From: an uncultured Clostridia bacterium
GTDB lineage: Bacteria > Bacillota > Clostridia > Oscillospirales > Acutalibacteraceae
NCBI GenBank assembly: GCA_947631855.1
Contig: CANRMX010000005.1
Span: 1-64,000 of the forward strand
Reading direction: 5' to 3'
Length of the DNA: 64,000 nucleotides
Position 1 is the stretch's first letter; every line of letters starts with the position of its first letter. A program made the translations under genes and the position numbers. This document shows, piece by piece, positions 43,189 to 51,075 of the stretch. The notes below the pieces were generated by a model. It was not told the DNA's origin. It saw only the letters and a list, made by a program, of their open reading frames with translations, and ran no database searches.

Positions 43189-43959
43189 ATGAAGCTGATA
43201 TCGTGGAACGTAAACGGGCTGAGGGCCTGTATGGGCAAGGGATTCGCGGACTTCCTCCGGGCGGAGGACCCGGACGTGATCTGCCTGCAGGAGACGAAGA
43301 TGCAGCCCCAGCAGGCGGATTTCGATTTTCCCGGCTACCGGGAATACTGGAACTCCGCCACGGTAAAGAAGGGCTATTCGGGCACGGCGATCTTCACCAA
43401 GGCAGAGCCGGAAACCGTGACCTTCGGCCTGGGCGACGCGGAATTTGACGGCGAAGGCCGGGTGATCGCGGCGGAATACGGGGACTTCATTCTGGTGACG
43501 GTGTACACGCCCAATGCCCAGCGGGACCTGGTGCGCATCCAGTACCGGATGCAGTTTGAGGACAAGTTCCGGGCCTATCTCAAGACCCTCCGGGCGAAAA
43601 AGCCCGTGATCGTCTGCGGCGACATGAACGTGGCCCACCGGCCCATCGACCTGAAAAATCCCAAAAGCAACATCGGCAACGCGGGCTTCTCCTATGAGGA
43701 GCGGGGAAAATTCGCGGAGCTGCTGGCCGCCGGATTCGTGGACACCTTCCGGTATTTCTATCCCGACCGGGCCGACGCCTATTCCTGGTGGAGCTATATG
43801 TACAATGCCCGGCAGAACAACACCGGCTGGCGCATCGACTATTTCCTGGCGGACGAGCGGCTTATCGGCCGTTTGGCCGACGGGCAGATCTTGTCCCAGG
43901 TGCCGGGCAGCGACCACTGCCCGGTGGCGCTGATCTTAAAAGAGGAGGCGGCACAATGA
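43189..43959 (+). CDS. xth: Exodeoxyribonuclease III
   Basis: This is a 256-aa AP-endonuclease/exonuclease of the endonuclease-exonuclease-phosphatase fold, starting at ATG 43189. Catalytic motifs are ISWNVNGLRA, CLQETKMQ, CGDMNVAH and GSDHCPVAL. It nicks DNA at abasic sites and has 3' exonuclease activity, so it completes repair begun by glycosylases such as the one at 20.9 kb. Its stop codon overlaps the sirtuin start by 4 nt (ATGA). Confidence 0.95.
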   Translation: MKLISWNVNGLRACMGKGFADFLRAEDPDVICLQETKMQPQQADFDFPGYREYWNSATVKKGYSGTAIFTKAEPETVTFGLGDAEFDGEGRVIAAEYGDFILVTVYTPNAQRDLVRIQYRMQFEDKFRAYLKTLRAKKPVIVCGDMNVAHRPIDLKNPKSNIGNAGFSYEERGKFAELLAAGFVDTFRYFYPDRADAYSWWSYMYNARQNNTGWRIDYFLADERLIGRLADGQILSQVPGSDHCPVALILKEEAAQ

Positions 43960-44678
43960 AGCCCATCGAACAGCTGAAACAGTGGCTCGACGAGAGCCCA
44001 AATACGGTCTTCCTGGGCGGCGCGGGAGTCTCCACCGCCAGCGGCATCCCGGATTTCCGCAGCGCCCACGGGCTCTATATGGAGAAGAAGCAGGGCATCT
44101 CCTACGAGGAAATGCTCTCCCACGAATACCTCACCCACCACAGCGACCAGTTCTACGATTTTCTGCGGAACGTGATGCTCTATCCCGATGCCAAGCCCAA
44201 CGCCGCCCACTACGCCCTGGCCAAGCTGGAGGAGGCGGGAAAGCTGCAGGCGGTGATCACCCAGAACATCGACGGCCTGCACCAGATGGCCGGGAGCAAA
44301 AACGTCATCGAGCTCCACGGCAACGAGAACCGCTACTACTGCCTTTCCTGCGGCAAGCAGTACGATATGTCCGTGGTGACCGGCTGCACCGGCACGCCCC
44401 GGTGCACCTGCGGCGGCGTCATCCGGCCGGACGTGGTGCTGTACGGGGAAATGCTCAACCATCGCGACCTGCTGCGGGCGGTGCGCTACGCGGAGGAGTG
44501 CGCGCTGATGATCGTGGCCGGCACGTCGCTGGTGGTCTATCCGGTGGCCGGGCTGGTGAATGAGCTCTCGCCCTCCGCCCGCCTGGTCATCCTCAACCGC
44601 GACCCCACGCCGTATGATGCCCGAGCGGACTTGATCTTTAGGGATGACTTGACCGAGGTACTACAGGCGATCACATGA
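43956..44678 (+). CDS. NAD-dependent protein deacylase, sirtuin
   Basis: This is a 240-aa sirtuin, starting at ATG 43956 after AGAGGAGGCGG. Motifs are [23 protein letters not shown] (NAD loop), [12 protein letters not shown], catalytic His in [11 protein letters not shown], four zinc cysteines (CLSCG and CTCGG), and [13 protein letters not shown]. It removes acyl groups from lysines using NAD. It is translationally coupled with xth. The last 22 codons are repeated imperfectly about 70 nt downstream as a gene remnant (see that entry). Confidence 0.95.
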   Translation: MKPIEQLKQWLDESPNTVFLGGAGVSTASGIPDFRSAHGLYMEKKQGISYEEMLSHEYLTHHSDQFYDFLRNVMLYPDAKPNAAHYALAKLEEAGKLQAVITQNIDGLHQMAGSKNVIELHGNENRYYCLSCGKQYDMSVVTGCTGTPRCTCGGVIRPDVVLYGEMLNHRDLLRAVRYAEECALMIVAGTSLVVYPVAGLVNELSPSARLVILNRDPTPYDARADLIFRDDLTEVLQAIT

Positions 44679-44700
44679 GTCCCATCTCAATTATACTATT

Positions 44701-44735
44701 GGGCCTCCCTGCCTTCGGCAGGGAGGCCCTGTAAT
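44701..44735 (+). terminator. Hairpin after the sirtuin gene
   Basis: GGGCCTCCCTGCC-TTC-GGCAGGGAGGCCC is a 13-bp perfect stem. It is followed by TGTAATAAAAA, so the T-tract is poor on the plus strand. It lies between the sirtuin and its duplicated tail. Confidence 0.55.
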
Positions 44736-44737
44736 AA

Positions 44738-44818
44738 AAAGCGGGGGATACGTTTGATCTCCACGCCGACCTCATTTTCCGGGAGGATTTGACCGAGGTG
44801 CTCCAATCAGCAACCTGA
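44738..44818 (+). pseudogene. 3' remnant of a second sirtuin gene
   Basis: Translated in frame from 44738, the last 22 codons read FDLHADLIFREDLTEVLQSAT and stop. The real sirtuin ends [21 protein letters not shown] and stop. The two share ADLIFR, DLTEVLQ and the closing Thr, with a matching D-T before it. The upstream part of this copy is absent. It is thus a fragment of a paralogous or replaced sirtuin gene, not a functional frame. It is part of the 321-nt gap 44679-44999. Confidence 0.75.
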
Positions 44819-44830
44819 GGTTGCACGCAC

Positions 44831-44990
44831 GACGCGTTTCGCACGCTTTAAGGCGTGCTGGCGCCATAGTGAAATAACTTTCTCGGTTGCGGAATCTTTT
44901 GCCTGCTGGCCGCAAATGGGCTGCGCTTACACGCCACTGGCTCCAAGCCACATGAACGTGCCTCCCCGCCCTACGGGCGGGGAGACACTA
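44831..44990 (+). repeat. Dispersed repeat, copy E
   Basis: GACGCGTTTCGCACGCTTTAAGGCGTGCTGG matches copies C and D at the start; the second half (CTCGGTTGCGGAATCTTTTGCCTGCTGGCCGC, CTGCGCTTACAC, GTGCCTCCCC) matches copy B. It ends with GTGCCTCCCCGCCC hairpin 44959-44988, next to the end of tagD. It fills the rest of the 321-nt gap. Confidence 0.72.
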
Positions 44991-44999
44991 AAATATATT

Positions 45000-45389
45000 T
45001 TACCGATTCAAATCCAGCTTGATCTGCGTGGTGGAGATCTCCGGGGTGCGGGGCAGGTACACCACCTGGCACAGGTCCTTGAGGAAGTCGAACTTCCCGG
45101 CCCAGTCGTCGCCCATGACGAAGGTGTCCACGTGGTACTCCACCACGTCGGAGCGCTTCTGCTCCCAGTTCTCCTCAGGGATCACCAAGTCCACGTACCG
45201 CACGGCCTCCAGCAGCTGCCGGCGCTTTTCGTAATCGAAGTAGCATTTCTTCTGCTTTTCGTTCCAGTTGAATTCGTCGGTGGACAGGGCCACGATCAGG
45301 TAATCGCCGTACTCCTTGGCCCTGCGCAGCAGATTGATATGCCCATAGTGGAGCAGGTCGAAGGTGCCGTAGGTGATGACGCGCTTCAT
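45000..45389 (-). CDS. tagD: Glycerol-3-phosphate cytidylyltransferase
   Basis: This is a 129-aa enzyme starting at 45389. Motifs are YGTFDLLHYGHINLLRRAKE (CTP-binding, HxGH) and STTQIKLDL at the end, the conserved C-terminal signature. It makes CDP-glycerol from CTP and glycerol-3-phosphate for glycerol-phosphate polymers such as teichoic acids. The track ORF 45000..46235 is a frame accident; the true gene overlaps the upstream TagB/F-like gene by 4 nt. Confidence 0.96.
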   Translation of the reverse strand: MKRVITYGTFDLLHYGHINLLRRAKEYGDYLIVALSTDEFNWNEKQKKCYFDYEKRRQLLEAVRYVDLVIPEENWEQKRSDVVEYHVDTFVMGDDWAGKFDFLKDLCQVVYLPRTPEISTTQIKLDLNR

Positions 45390-46525
45390 GCTTGTTGCCT
45401 CCTCATTTTTTCCAGATGATCCGCGACCTGCCGGGCAGCGGAGCCATTCTCGCAGATGCCGAATTCCCGGCGGAAAGCCGCTGTCCGTTCCCGCTGGAGA
45501 TCGGGGTCGAAATCCAGAATGATCCGTTCCAGCTCGTCGTTGGTCTCCGCCCGGGCAAAGGGCAGCCGGTCGATGTCGAAATAGAAATTGCGGTCGCCGC
45601 GGTAGGCGGCCAGATCGTTCACATAGGCGAAGCAGGGCCGGCCGGTGTGCATGAAATCGAACATCACCGAGGAGTAATCGGTAAGCAGCCCGTCCGCCGC
45701 CACATACAGCTCCTGAATATCGGGATAATCCGAGGCGTTGACCACGTACCGCGGGTCCAGTTTCAGCTGGGATGCCTTCTCCGCGATGTTGGGATGCAGC
45801 CGCGCTAAAATCAGCCACTCCCCGCCGAACCGCCTGCCCAGGGCTTCGGCCACCCGGCGGTAGTCCACGTCGTAGACCTCCAGCCCCTGATCCTTCCGGA
45901 AGGTGGGCGCGTAGAGCAGCAGCTTCCTGTCCGGGGAGATTCCCAGCGCCGCCTGCACCTTCTCGATCAATTCCGGGTATTCGCCGAACAGCACGTCGTT
46001 GCGCGGGAAGCCGCATTCCAGCACCGCGCCCGGATACCAGAAGGCCCGGCGGTAGATCTCCGTCAAAAACCGGCTGTCGGAGAGGAACAGATCGGCCATG
46101 GCCGAGTCCTTTTTGGCGGCGCGGATATAGTCCGCAGGCAGGGCGTCTCCGGCATCGCCCTCGATGCGCTTCAGCGGGAACCCGTGCCACGTCTGGACGT
46201 AAATTTGGTTTTTCCTTTTGAACAGGTGTCCCCATTTACGGCAATTATCCACCCAAACTCTGGCAGTACAGCGGTGGTAGATTTCTTTTACCGTCCCGAT
46301 TTTCACCGGGTGAACGTCAGGGGGCAAGGAAGTGGCTTCTTTACTGCCGAGAACTGCCCAATATACTTTCCATCCCCGGGCTTTCAACTCCTCGGCAATG
46401 GCCTTCGGACTGTCTGAATATCCTTTGCCTGCATAGCTTTGGCAGAAAACTTTGTTTGCTTTTTTAGGCAAAAGAGAGAAAAAGGCGCAGAAACTGTTTC
46501 GCTTTATTTTTTCCAGAAAGTCCAT
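45386..46525 (-). CDS. CDP-glycerol glycerophosphotransferase family protein
   Basis: This is a 379-aa TagB/TagF-type transferase. It shows YVQTWHGFPLKRI (catalytic His region), LFLSDSRFLTEIYRRAF, ECGFPRNDVLFG, LLLYAPTFRKDQG and the late LTDYSSVMFDFMHTGRPCFAY, all hallmarks of the Glyphos_transf family. It adds glycerol phosphate from CDP-glycerol, which the next gene makes. At 379 aa it lacks the long N-terminal part of polymerising TagF, which fits a primase (TagB-like) or a single-unit decorating enzyme. It follows the flippase gene with no gap. Confidence 0.92.
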   Translation of the reverse strand: MDFLEKIKRNSFCAFFSLLPKKANKVFCQSYAGKGYSDSPKAIAEELKARGWKVYWAVLGSKEATSLPPDVHPVKIGTVKEIYHRCTARVWVDNCRKWGHLFKRKNQIYVQTWHGFPLKRIEGDAGDALPADYIRAAKKDSAMADLFLSDSRFLTEIYRRAFWYPGAVLECGFPRNDVLFGEYPELIEKVQAALGISPDRKLLLYAPTFRKDQGLEVYDVDYRRVAEALGRRFGGEWLILARLHPNIAEKASQLKLDPRYVVNASDYPDIQELYVAADGLLTDYSSVMFDFMHTGRPCFAYVNDLAAYRGDRNFYFDIDRLPFARAETNDELERIILDFDPDLQRERTAAFRREFGICENGSAARQVADHLEKMRRQQA

Positions 46526-47794
46526 TCAGGAGTCACCTCCGTCCTGTAACAACTGACGGTTTCTGACGATCACACAGAGCCTAAAGATAAGAATGGAAAT
46601 CTCCGTTACCGTGGTGAGAACGCACAGGGAAATCAAATCGATCCCCCAGGTGCAATAGGCGATCAGCGCCCCCAGCAGATAGACCGCCGTGCCGAAGCCC
46701 ACGGAAATGTTGGCAAATTTGGCCAGCCCCATGGCGCCCAGCGTGGGATAGCCCAAGATATAGTTGGGAAACGCACACACTGCCACGGGGATCATCAGCC
46801 GCAGGGGCAGCACCACGTCGGCGCCGGCCTCGCCCAGCCACAGGGTGAGCAGGGGTTTGGCAAAGATAAACACCACCGCGCAGCCCGCCAGAATGATGGG
46901 ATAGATCAGCACCAGGGCCTTCTTGATGATCTTAAAATTCCGGTGCTTCATCATGTGGGGGTACAGGCTGTCGGCGATGGGAGACATACTGTTTCTCGCT
47001 GCATTGATCACCGTGTCCGCGTTGGTATAGAGCCCCGTAGCCACCGGCCCGGCTATATTTTTCAAAAGAATGCCATTGAGATTGGAGTTGATGGACGCGG
47101 CCACCTTGGAGAGGAAGAACTGGGAGGAATCTTTCAGTTCTATGCCAATTTCCCGCCAAGTTGTCCGGCAGAAATGAATGTGCAGTTTCGTGTATAAGTG
47201 CCAGTAGACGAATGCCAGCGCGCCGATATTCCCAACAGCCGTGAAAAGCGGCACCATCCAGTAATCCTCCGGCCGGTGGACGAACACGAAGATCATCACC
47301 GTGGCGAACAGCTTGATGGTCACTGCCCGCACGGTGATGGCGGCCATCTGCTCCAGCCCACGGTACATGAAGTCCGGCAGCATGGAGTTGGTACAAACGG
47401 TGAGAAGATAGACCGCGTAGACAAGAAATTCCACTGGATCCGGGATTGAAGGGCGCACAAAAAGTATCAGGATCCCAAAGGACAGCAGCATAAGTATCCC
47501 TTTGGCTGCCAGCACGCATGTGAGAATGCGATTCAGGTAGGTGCGATCGTCCCGGTGTTGGGAGATTTTCGCCGTGGCGGACATGATGAAACCGAAATCG
47601 ATGAGGATTTGAAAGAAATTCGCAGTGTATTGCGCGGCGCCCAGTGTGCCGATCAGCTCCATCCCCAGCACGCGCACCTGATAGCCTCGGGTGAGCAATG
47701 TCATGGCCATGCTGGAAAATTGGAGCACATATAGCATCAATGTGTTTTCTAATAGGCCCCCACGGCTTATATGGAGGCGGTCTCTCAAATTCAT
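46526..47794 (-). CDS. Polysaccharide flippase, Wzx/MATE-like
   Basis: This is a 422-aa membrane protein with about 12 hydrophobic segments, of the oligosaccharide flippase (Polysacc_synt) family. It begins with amphipathic LHISRGGLLENTLMLYVLQFSSMAMTLLTRGYQVRVLG, which is typical, and closes at RLCVIVRNRQLLQ. It should flip lipid-linked sugar units over the membrane. It lies between the GT2 and the TagB/F-like gene in one operon. Its base composition is visibly more AT-rich than its neighbours in places. Confidence 0.85.
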   Translation of the reverse strand: MNLRDRLHISRGGLLENTLMLYVLQFSSMAMTLLTRGYQVRVLGMELIGTLGAAQYTANFFQILIDFGFIMSATAKISQHRDDRTYLNRILTCVLAAKGILMLLSFGILILFVRPSIPDPVEFLVYAVYLLTVCTNSMLPDFMYRGLEQMAAITVRAVTIKLFATVMIFVFVHRPEDYWMVPLFTAVGNIGALAFVYWHLYTKLHIHFCRTTWREIGIELKDSSQFFLSKVAASINSNLNGILLKNIAGPVATGLYTNADTVINAARNSMSPIADSLYPHMMKHRNFKIIKKALVLIYPIILAGCAVVFIFAKPLLTLWLGEAGADVVLPLRLMIPVAVCAFPNYILGYPTLGAMGLAKFANISVGFGTAVYLLGALIAYCTWGIDLISLCVLTTVTEISILIFRLCVIVRNRQLLQDGGDS

Positions 47795-47807
47795 GTGGCG
47801 ATTCCTT

Positions 47808-48779
47808 CTATCCTTTATACTTAAAAAGCAAATACAGCAACCGATACATTTTCTTTTTCAACAGGGCGATTGCTATCCGCTGTTTCCACGGCAGGGTAGG
47901 AAGGTAGCGGTTTTTTGTCCAGTCGGGAAAACGCTTCTGCACGTATGCGGCAAATTGCGGCACCAGTGGATGCTTCGGATCATTTCGGACTACCCTGACA
48001 GAAGCGTACATATAGATATTGGCAACCGTCAAAAAGCACAGCTCATCCCGATAGTCCTCCAACAGCCCCTTTTCCGCAAAATATCCCAGCAGGTCGTCGA
48101 ATGCGTCCAGAATCTCCCGATTGCGCTCCAGCCGGGCGCTGTTCATAATGGAGCCTTCCCGGTGGAGGTAGTTGTATCCCACGAAATCGGAAAAGGCGAT
48201 GCGCTCCGCCGCCAGCATCAGCTTGGGCGTGGTGCGGATGTCCTCATACCACACCCGGGGTGGGTACTGGATGCCCGTCTCCGTGAACAGCGTGCGCCGA
48301 TAGAGCTTGTTGACGGCCGAGGGCGCGATGAGCAGCATATCCCTGCGCTCTATCAGCGAAAATCCCCGATCCCGGGGAAGATCCTCCACAAAGGTGGCCA
48401 GGGTGTTGCCCTTCTCGTCCACCGAGCGAAAGCCGAACACCACCAGGTCTGCGCTGTGCTCCTCGGCGGATTCCAAAGCCACCGCCAGCGTCCAGGGCTC
48501 GATCCAGTCGTCGCTGTCCACGAACAGCAGCCAATCGCCCTTTGCCGCCCGGATGCCCGTGTTCCGGGCGCCGCCCAGGCCCCGGTTCTCCTGATGGATC
48601 ACCCGGATGCGCCCGTCCTTTTCCGCCAGCCGGTCGCAGAGTGCGCCGCTGCCATCGGTGGAGCCGTCGTCGATGAGCAGCAGCTCAAAATCCTTGCAGG
48701 ACTGCGCCAGCACGGAGGCCACGCACTTCTCCAAGTAGCTTTCCACGTTGTATACCGGGACGATCACACTGGCCTGCAT
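47808..48779 (-). CDS. Glycosyltransferase family 2
   Basis: This is a 323-aa GT-A enzyme: MQASVIVPVYNVESYLEKCVASVLAQS, DDGSTDGS, and DWLLFVDSDDWIEP with the metal-binding Asp-x-Asp. The C-terminal third is basic and hydrophobic, consistent with membrane contact. It transfers a sugar onto a lipid-linked acceptor. It is the first gene of a GT2, flippase, TagB/F-like, tagD operon and has a good promoter at 48849. The sugar cannot be told. Confidence 0.92.
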   Translation of the reverse strand: MQASVIVPVYNVESYLEKCVASVLAQSCKDFELLLIDDGSTDGSGALCDRLAEKDGRIRVIHQENRGLGGARNTGIRAAKGDWLLFVDSDDWIEPWTLAVALESAEEHSADLVVFGFRSVDEKGNTLATFVEDLPRDRGFSLIERRDMLLIAPSAVNKLYRRTLFTETGIQYPPRVWYEDIRTTPKLMLAAERIAFSDFVGYNYLHREGSIMNSARLERNREILDAFDDLLGYFAEKGLLEDYRDELCFLTVANIYMYASVRVVRNDPKHPLVPQFAAYVQKRFPDWTKNRYLPTLPWKQRIAIALLKKKMYRLLYLLFKYKG

Positions 48780-48848
48780 CCCTGCTCCCTCGCTTTCCGT
48801 TCTTCCGTCCAGTCCTGTGTTCCGCCTTATAAAAAAGGCCGGAAGATC

Positions 48849-48877
48849 ATTATACTATAAATTTCCCGATTTGTCGA
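48849..48877 (-). promoter_or_regulatory. Promoter of the GT2-tagD operon
   Basis: Minus strand TCGACA, 17 nt, TATAAT, 70 nt before the GT2 start. The hairpin GCCTT-N-AAGGC lies in the leader. Confidence 0.6.
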
Positions 48878-48883
48878 GGGCCT

Positions 48884-50056
48884 TCACCCGAAGACCTTCT
48901 CGCTGTTGCCCACCTTCAAAAACAGGGTGAGGATCATCCCCACCGCCAGCAGGAGGGAGAGCAGCAGGTACACCTGCCGGATGCCGCTGTGGTCGGCCAC
49001 GAAGCCGCTGATGTTCTGCATCACGATGGTGGCCAGGCTGTTCACCGCGTTCACCACGCTGATGCCCGTGGTGGTCAGCTCGGGCCGCACCAGATTGTGG
49101 ACCATCTTCAAAATGATCATCATGAACAGGGTGCCGGACACCGCCTTGATCAGCACCATCACGGCCACCACCGCCCAGGCGGCGGGGGCAAAGGCGTAGA
49201 TCAGGAACTGGAACAGGCAGGAGCCGAAGGCCGCCAGCAGCAGGGCCTTGCCGGAGAAGCGGTCCATAAAGCGGTTGGAGAAGACGATGATGGGGATCTC
49301 CACCAAAGTGCTGAAAAACAGCACCGTGCCCACGGTCCCGGTGGAAACGCCCAGGCTGTTCAGGAGCAGGGGCGCGAAATTCATATTGACGCCGTTGCCG
49401 CAGGAGAACAGGAAAGCGATGAGCAGATACAGCAGGAAGTACCGCTGGGTCAGGAAGGAAGAGAGCTTCACCTTTTCGCCGGGGTTGTTTGGACGCTCCG
49501 CGCCCTGCACTCCGGCGGGCAGGGGATCCTCGGCACAGAGGTATCCCACGGCGGCCAGCAGGGCGGAGGCCGCCACCAGCGAGAACAGCACCCAGGGCGG
49601 GAAGCTCCCCACGGCGATGCCCGCGGCCTGGGCCCCGGCGGCATAGCCGAAGGTGCCCCACACCCGGAGGGTGCCGTAGCGGAACCGGCACGCACTGGCC
49701 AGCCGTTCTGAGACGGCCATGGCGGAGCCGCTGAGGGACATGATCAGCCCATTCAGCAGGAAAAGCGTCCACACCTGCCCGCTGCCCCCAAAGAGGATGG
49801 CGCACACGCCCAGCAGCACCAGCAGCACGGCGCAGATCATCCGGGGCCGGCCGGTGCGGTCGCACAGGTACCCGGTGATGGGCACCATGATGAAGGAGAA
49901 CAGCCCCGAGGAGGAGACGACGAAGGACATCTCCGAGGCGGATTTGCCGATGCCCGTGAGGTACACCGACAGCACCGAGCTGAAGGATGCCATGGCGAAA
50001 TAGGCAAAGAGGAAGATCATCACATAGCTGAGATAAGAGCCTTTCAGGCGGCGCAC
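48884..50056 (-). CDS. MFS transporter
   Basis: This is a 390-aa protein with about 12 spans. It has GYLCDRTGRPRMICA between spans 2 and 3, the MFS signature (D-x-x-G-R). The start is GTG at 50056, 7 nt after GGAGGG. The sequence is closest to the MFS_1-like group of small-solute carriers, with no strong clue to substrate. A promoter TTGACT-17-TAGTAT lies upstream. It ends 35 nt before the region of the GT2 promoter, so it probably does not share a role with the teichoic-type genes. Confidence 0.87.
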   Translation of the reverse strand: MRRLKGSYLSYVMIFLFAYFAMASFSSVLSVYLTGIGKSASEMSFVVSSSGLFSFIMVPITGYLCDRTGRPRMICAVLLVLLGVCAILFGGSGQVWTLFLLNGLIMSLSGSAMAVSERLASACRFRYGTLRVWGTFGYAAGAQAAGIAVGSFPPWVLFSLVAASALLAAVGYLCAEDPLPAGVQGAERPNNPGEKVKLSSFLTQRYFLLYLLIAFLFSCGNGVNMNFAPLLLNSLGVSTGTVGTVLFFSTLVEIPIIVFSNRFMDRFSGKALLLAAFGSCLFQFLIYAFAPAAWAVVAVMVLIKAVSGTLFMMIILKMVHNLVRPELTTTGISVVNAVNSLATIVMQNISGFVADHSGIRQVYLLLSLLLAVGMILTLFLKVGNSEKVFG

Positions 50057-50089
50057 GGGTATCCCTCCAATTCACTTTTTCCCAATCCA

Positions 50090-50118
50090 ATACTACCGCG
50101 CCGGGCGGGGGAAGTCAA
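50090..50118 (-). promoter_or_regulatory. Promoter of the MFS gene
   Basis: Minus strand TTGACT, 17 nt, TAGTAT, 34 nt before the start. Confidence 0.55.
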
Positions 50119-50192
50119 GAGGCCGGGAGAAAAAACGGCGCATAAAACCCACCGCAGGCGGCTATACATGACAAAAGAGGCGGTGGTGCAAA

Positions 50193-51071
50193 ATGCGCGG
50201 AAAGGCCCGGGGAATCTTCGGGGTGGTCAGGGTGCGGATGGGATTCCTGTTGATCGCTGCGGCGGCCTGCGCCCTGCTGGTGACGGCAGCGTCGGCGGTG
50301 GCGTGGCGGGGCAAAGAGGAGAGCGTGGAGGTGCCCATGGTGATGTACCACAGCGTGCTGCGGGACGAGGCCCGCCACGGCCAGTATGTGATCTCTCCCG
50401 ATGAACTGGAAAGCGACTTCACCTGGCTCAAGGCCCACGGGTACACCCCGGTGTTGATCCAGGACCTCATCGCCTACACCCACGGCGGCAGCCTGCCGGA
50501 AAAGCCCATCGTCCTCACCTTCGACGACGGCTATTACAACAACTACGTCTATGCCTACCCGCTGGCCCAGCGGCTGGGGTGCAAATTCGTCCTTTCGGTC
50601 ATCGGTTATTGGGCGGATCATTATACCGACACCGGCGAGGAAAACGCCTACTATTCCCACGCCACCTGGGGGCGGCTTACGGAGATGGTGGATTCCGGCC
50701 TGGTGGAGCTGCAAAACCACAGCTATGATCTCCACACCACCGACGGCGCCCGGTTCGGGGCCAAGCGCATGCCCGGGGAGGACGCGGCCTCCTACGCCCA
50801 AATGCTCCGGGCAGATTTGGGCAAGACCCAGGCGGCGGTGGAGGCCCACACGGGCAAAGCGCCCACGGCGTTCACCTATCCTTTCGGGGCGTATAACGAA
50901 TCCACGGCACAGATCGTGCGGGACATGGGATTTGCCTGCACCCTCACCTGCGCGGAAAAGGTGAACGTCCTCACCCGGGACCCGGAGAGCCTGTTCGGCC
51001 TGGGCCGGTTTCTGCGGCCCTCCGGGGTGGATTCGGAAACCTTCTTCACGGAAACCATGGGACTGGGGTGA
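50193..51071 (+). CDS. Polysaccharide deacetylase, membrane-anchored
   Basis: This is a 292-aa protein with a basic N-terminus and one span (about residues 16-38). The NodB-like domain keeps VPMVMYHSVL, VLTFDDGYYNNY (catalytic and metal Asp), the zinc His pair in LQNHSYDLHT and TYPFGAYNE. It removes acetyl groups from cell-wall or exopolysaccharide sugars outside the membrane. It ends 4 nt before the AGCS gene, so the two are co-transcribed although functionally distinct. Confidence 0.92.
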   Translation: MRGKARGIFGVVRVRMGFLLIAAAACALLVTAASAVAWRGKEESVEVPMVMYHSVLRDEARHGQYVISPDELESDFTWLKAHGYTPVLIQDLIAYTHGGSLPEKPIVLTFDDGYYNNYVYAYPLAQRLGCKFVLSVIGYWADHYTDTGEENAYYSHATWGRLTEMVDSGLVELQNHSYDLHTTDGARFGAKRMPGEDAASYAQMLRADLGKTQAAVEAHTGKAPTAFTYPFGAYNESTAQIVRDMGFACTLTCAEKVNVLTRDPESLFGLGRFLRPSGVDSETFFTETMGLG

Positions 51072-51075
51072 GCAA

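Noticed and set aside
45000-46235. A 411-aa frame joining shadow sequence to TagD
   Set aside because: Only the last 129 residues are real; the upstream part is the wrong frame of the TagB/F-like gene.
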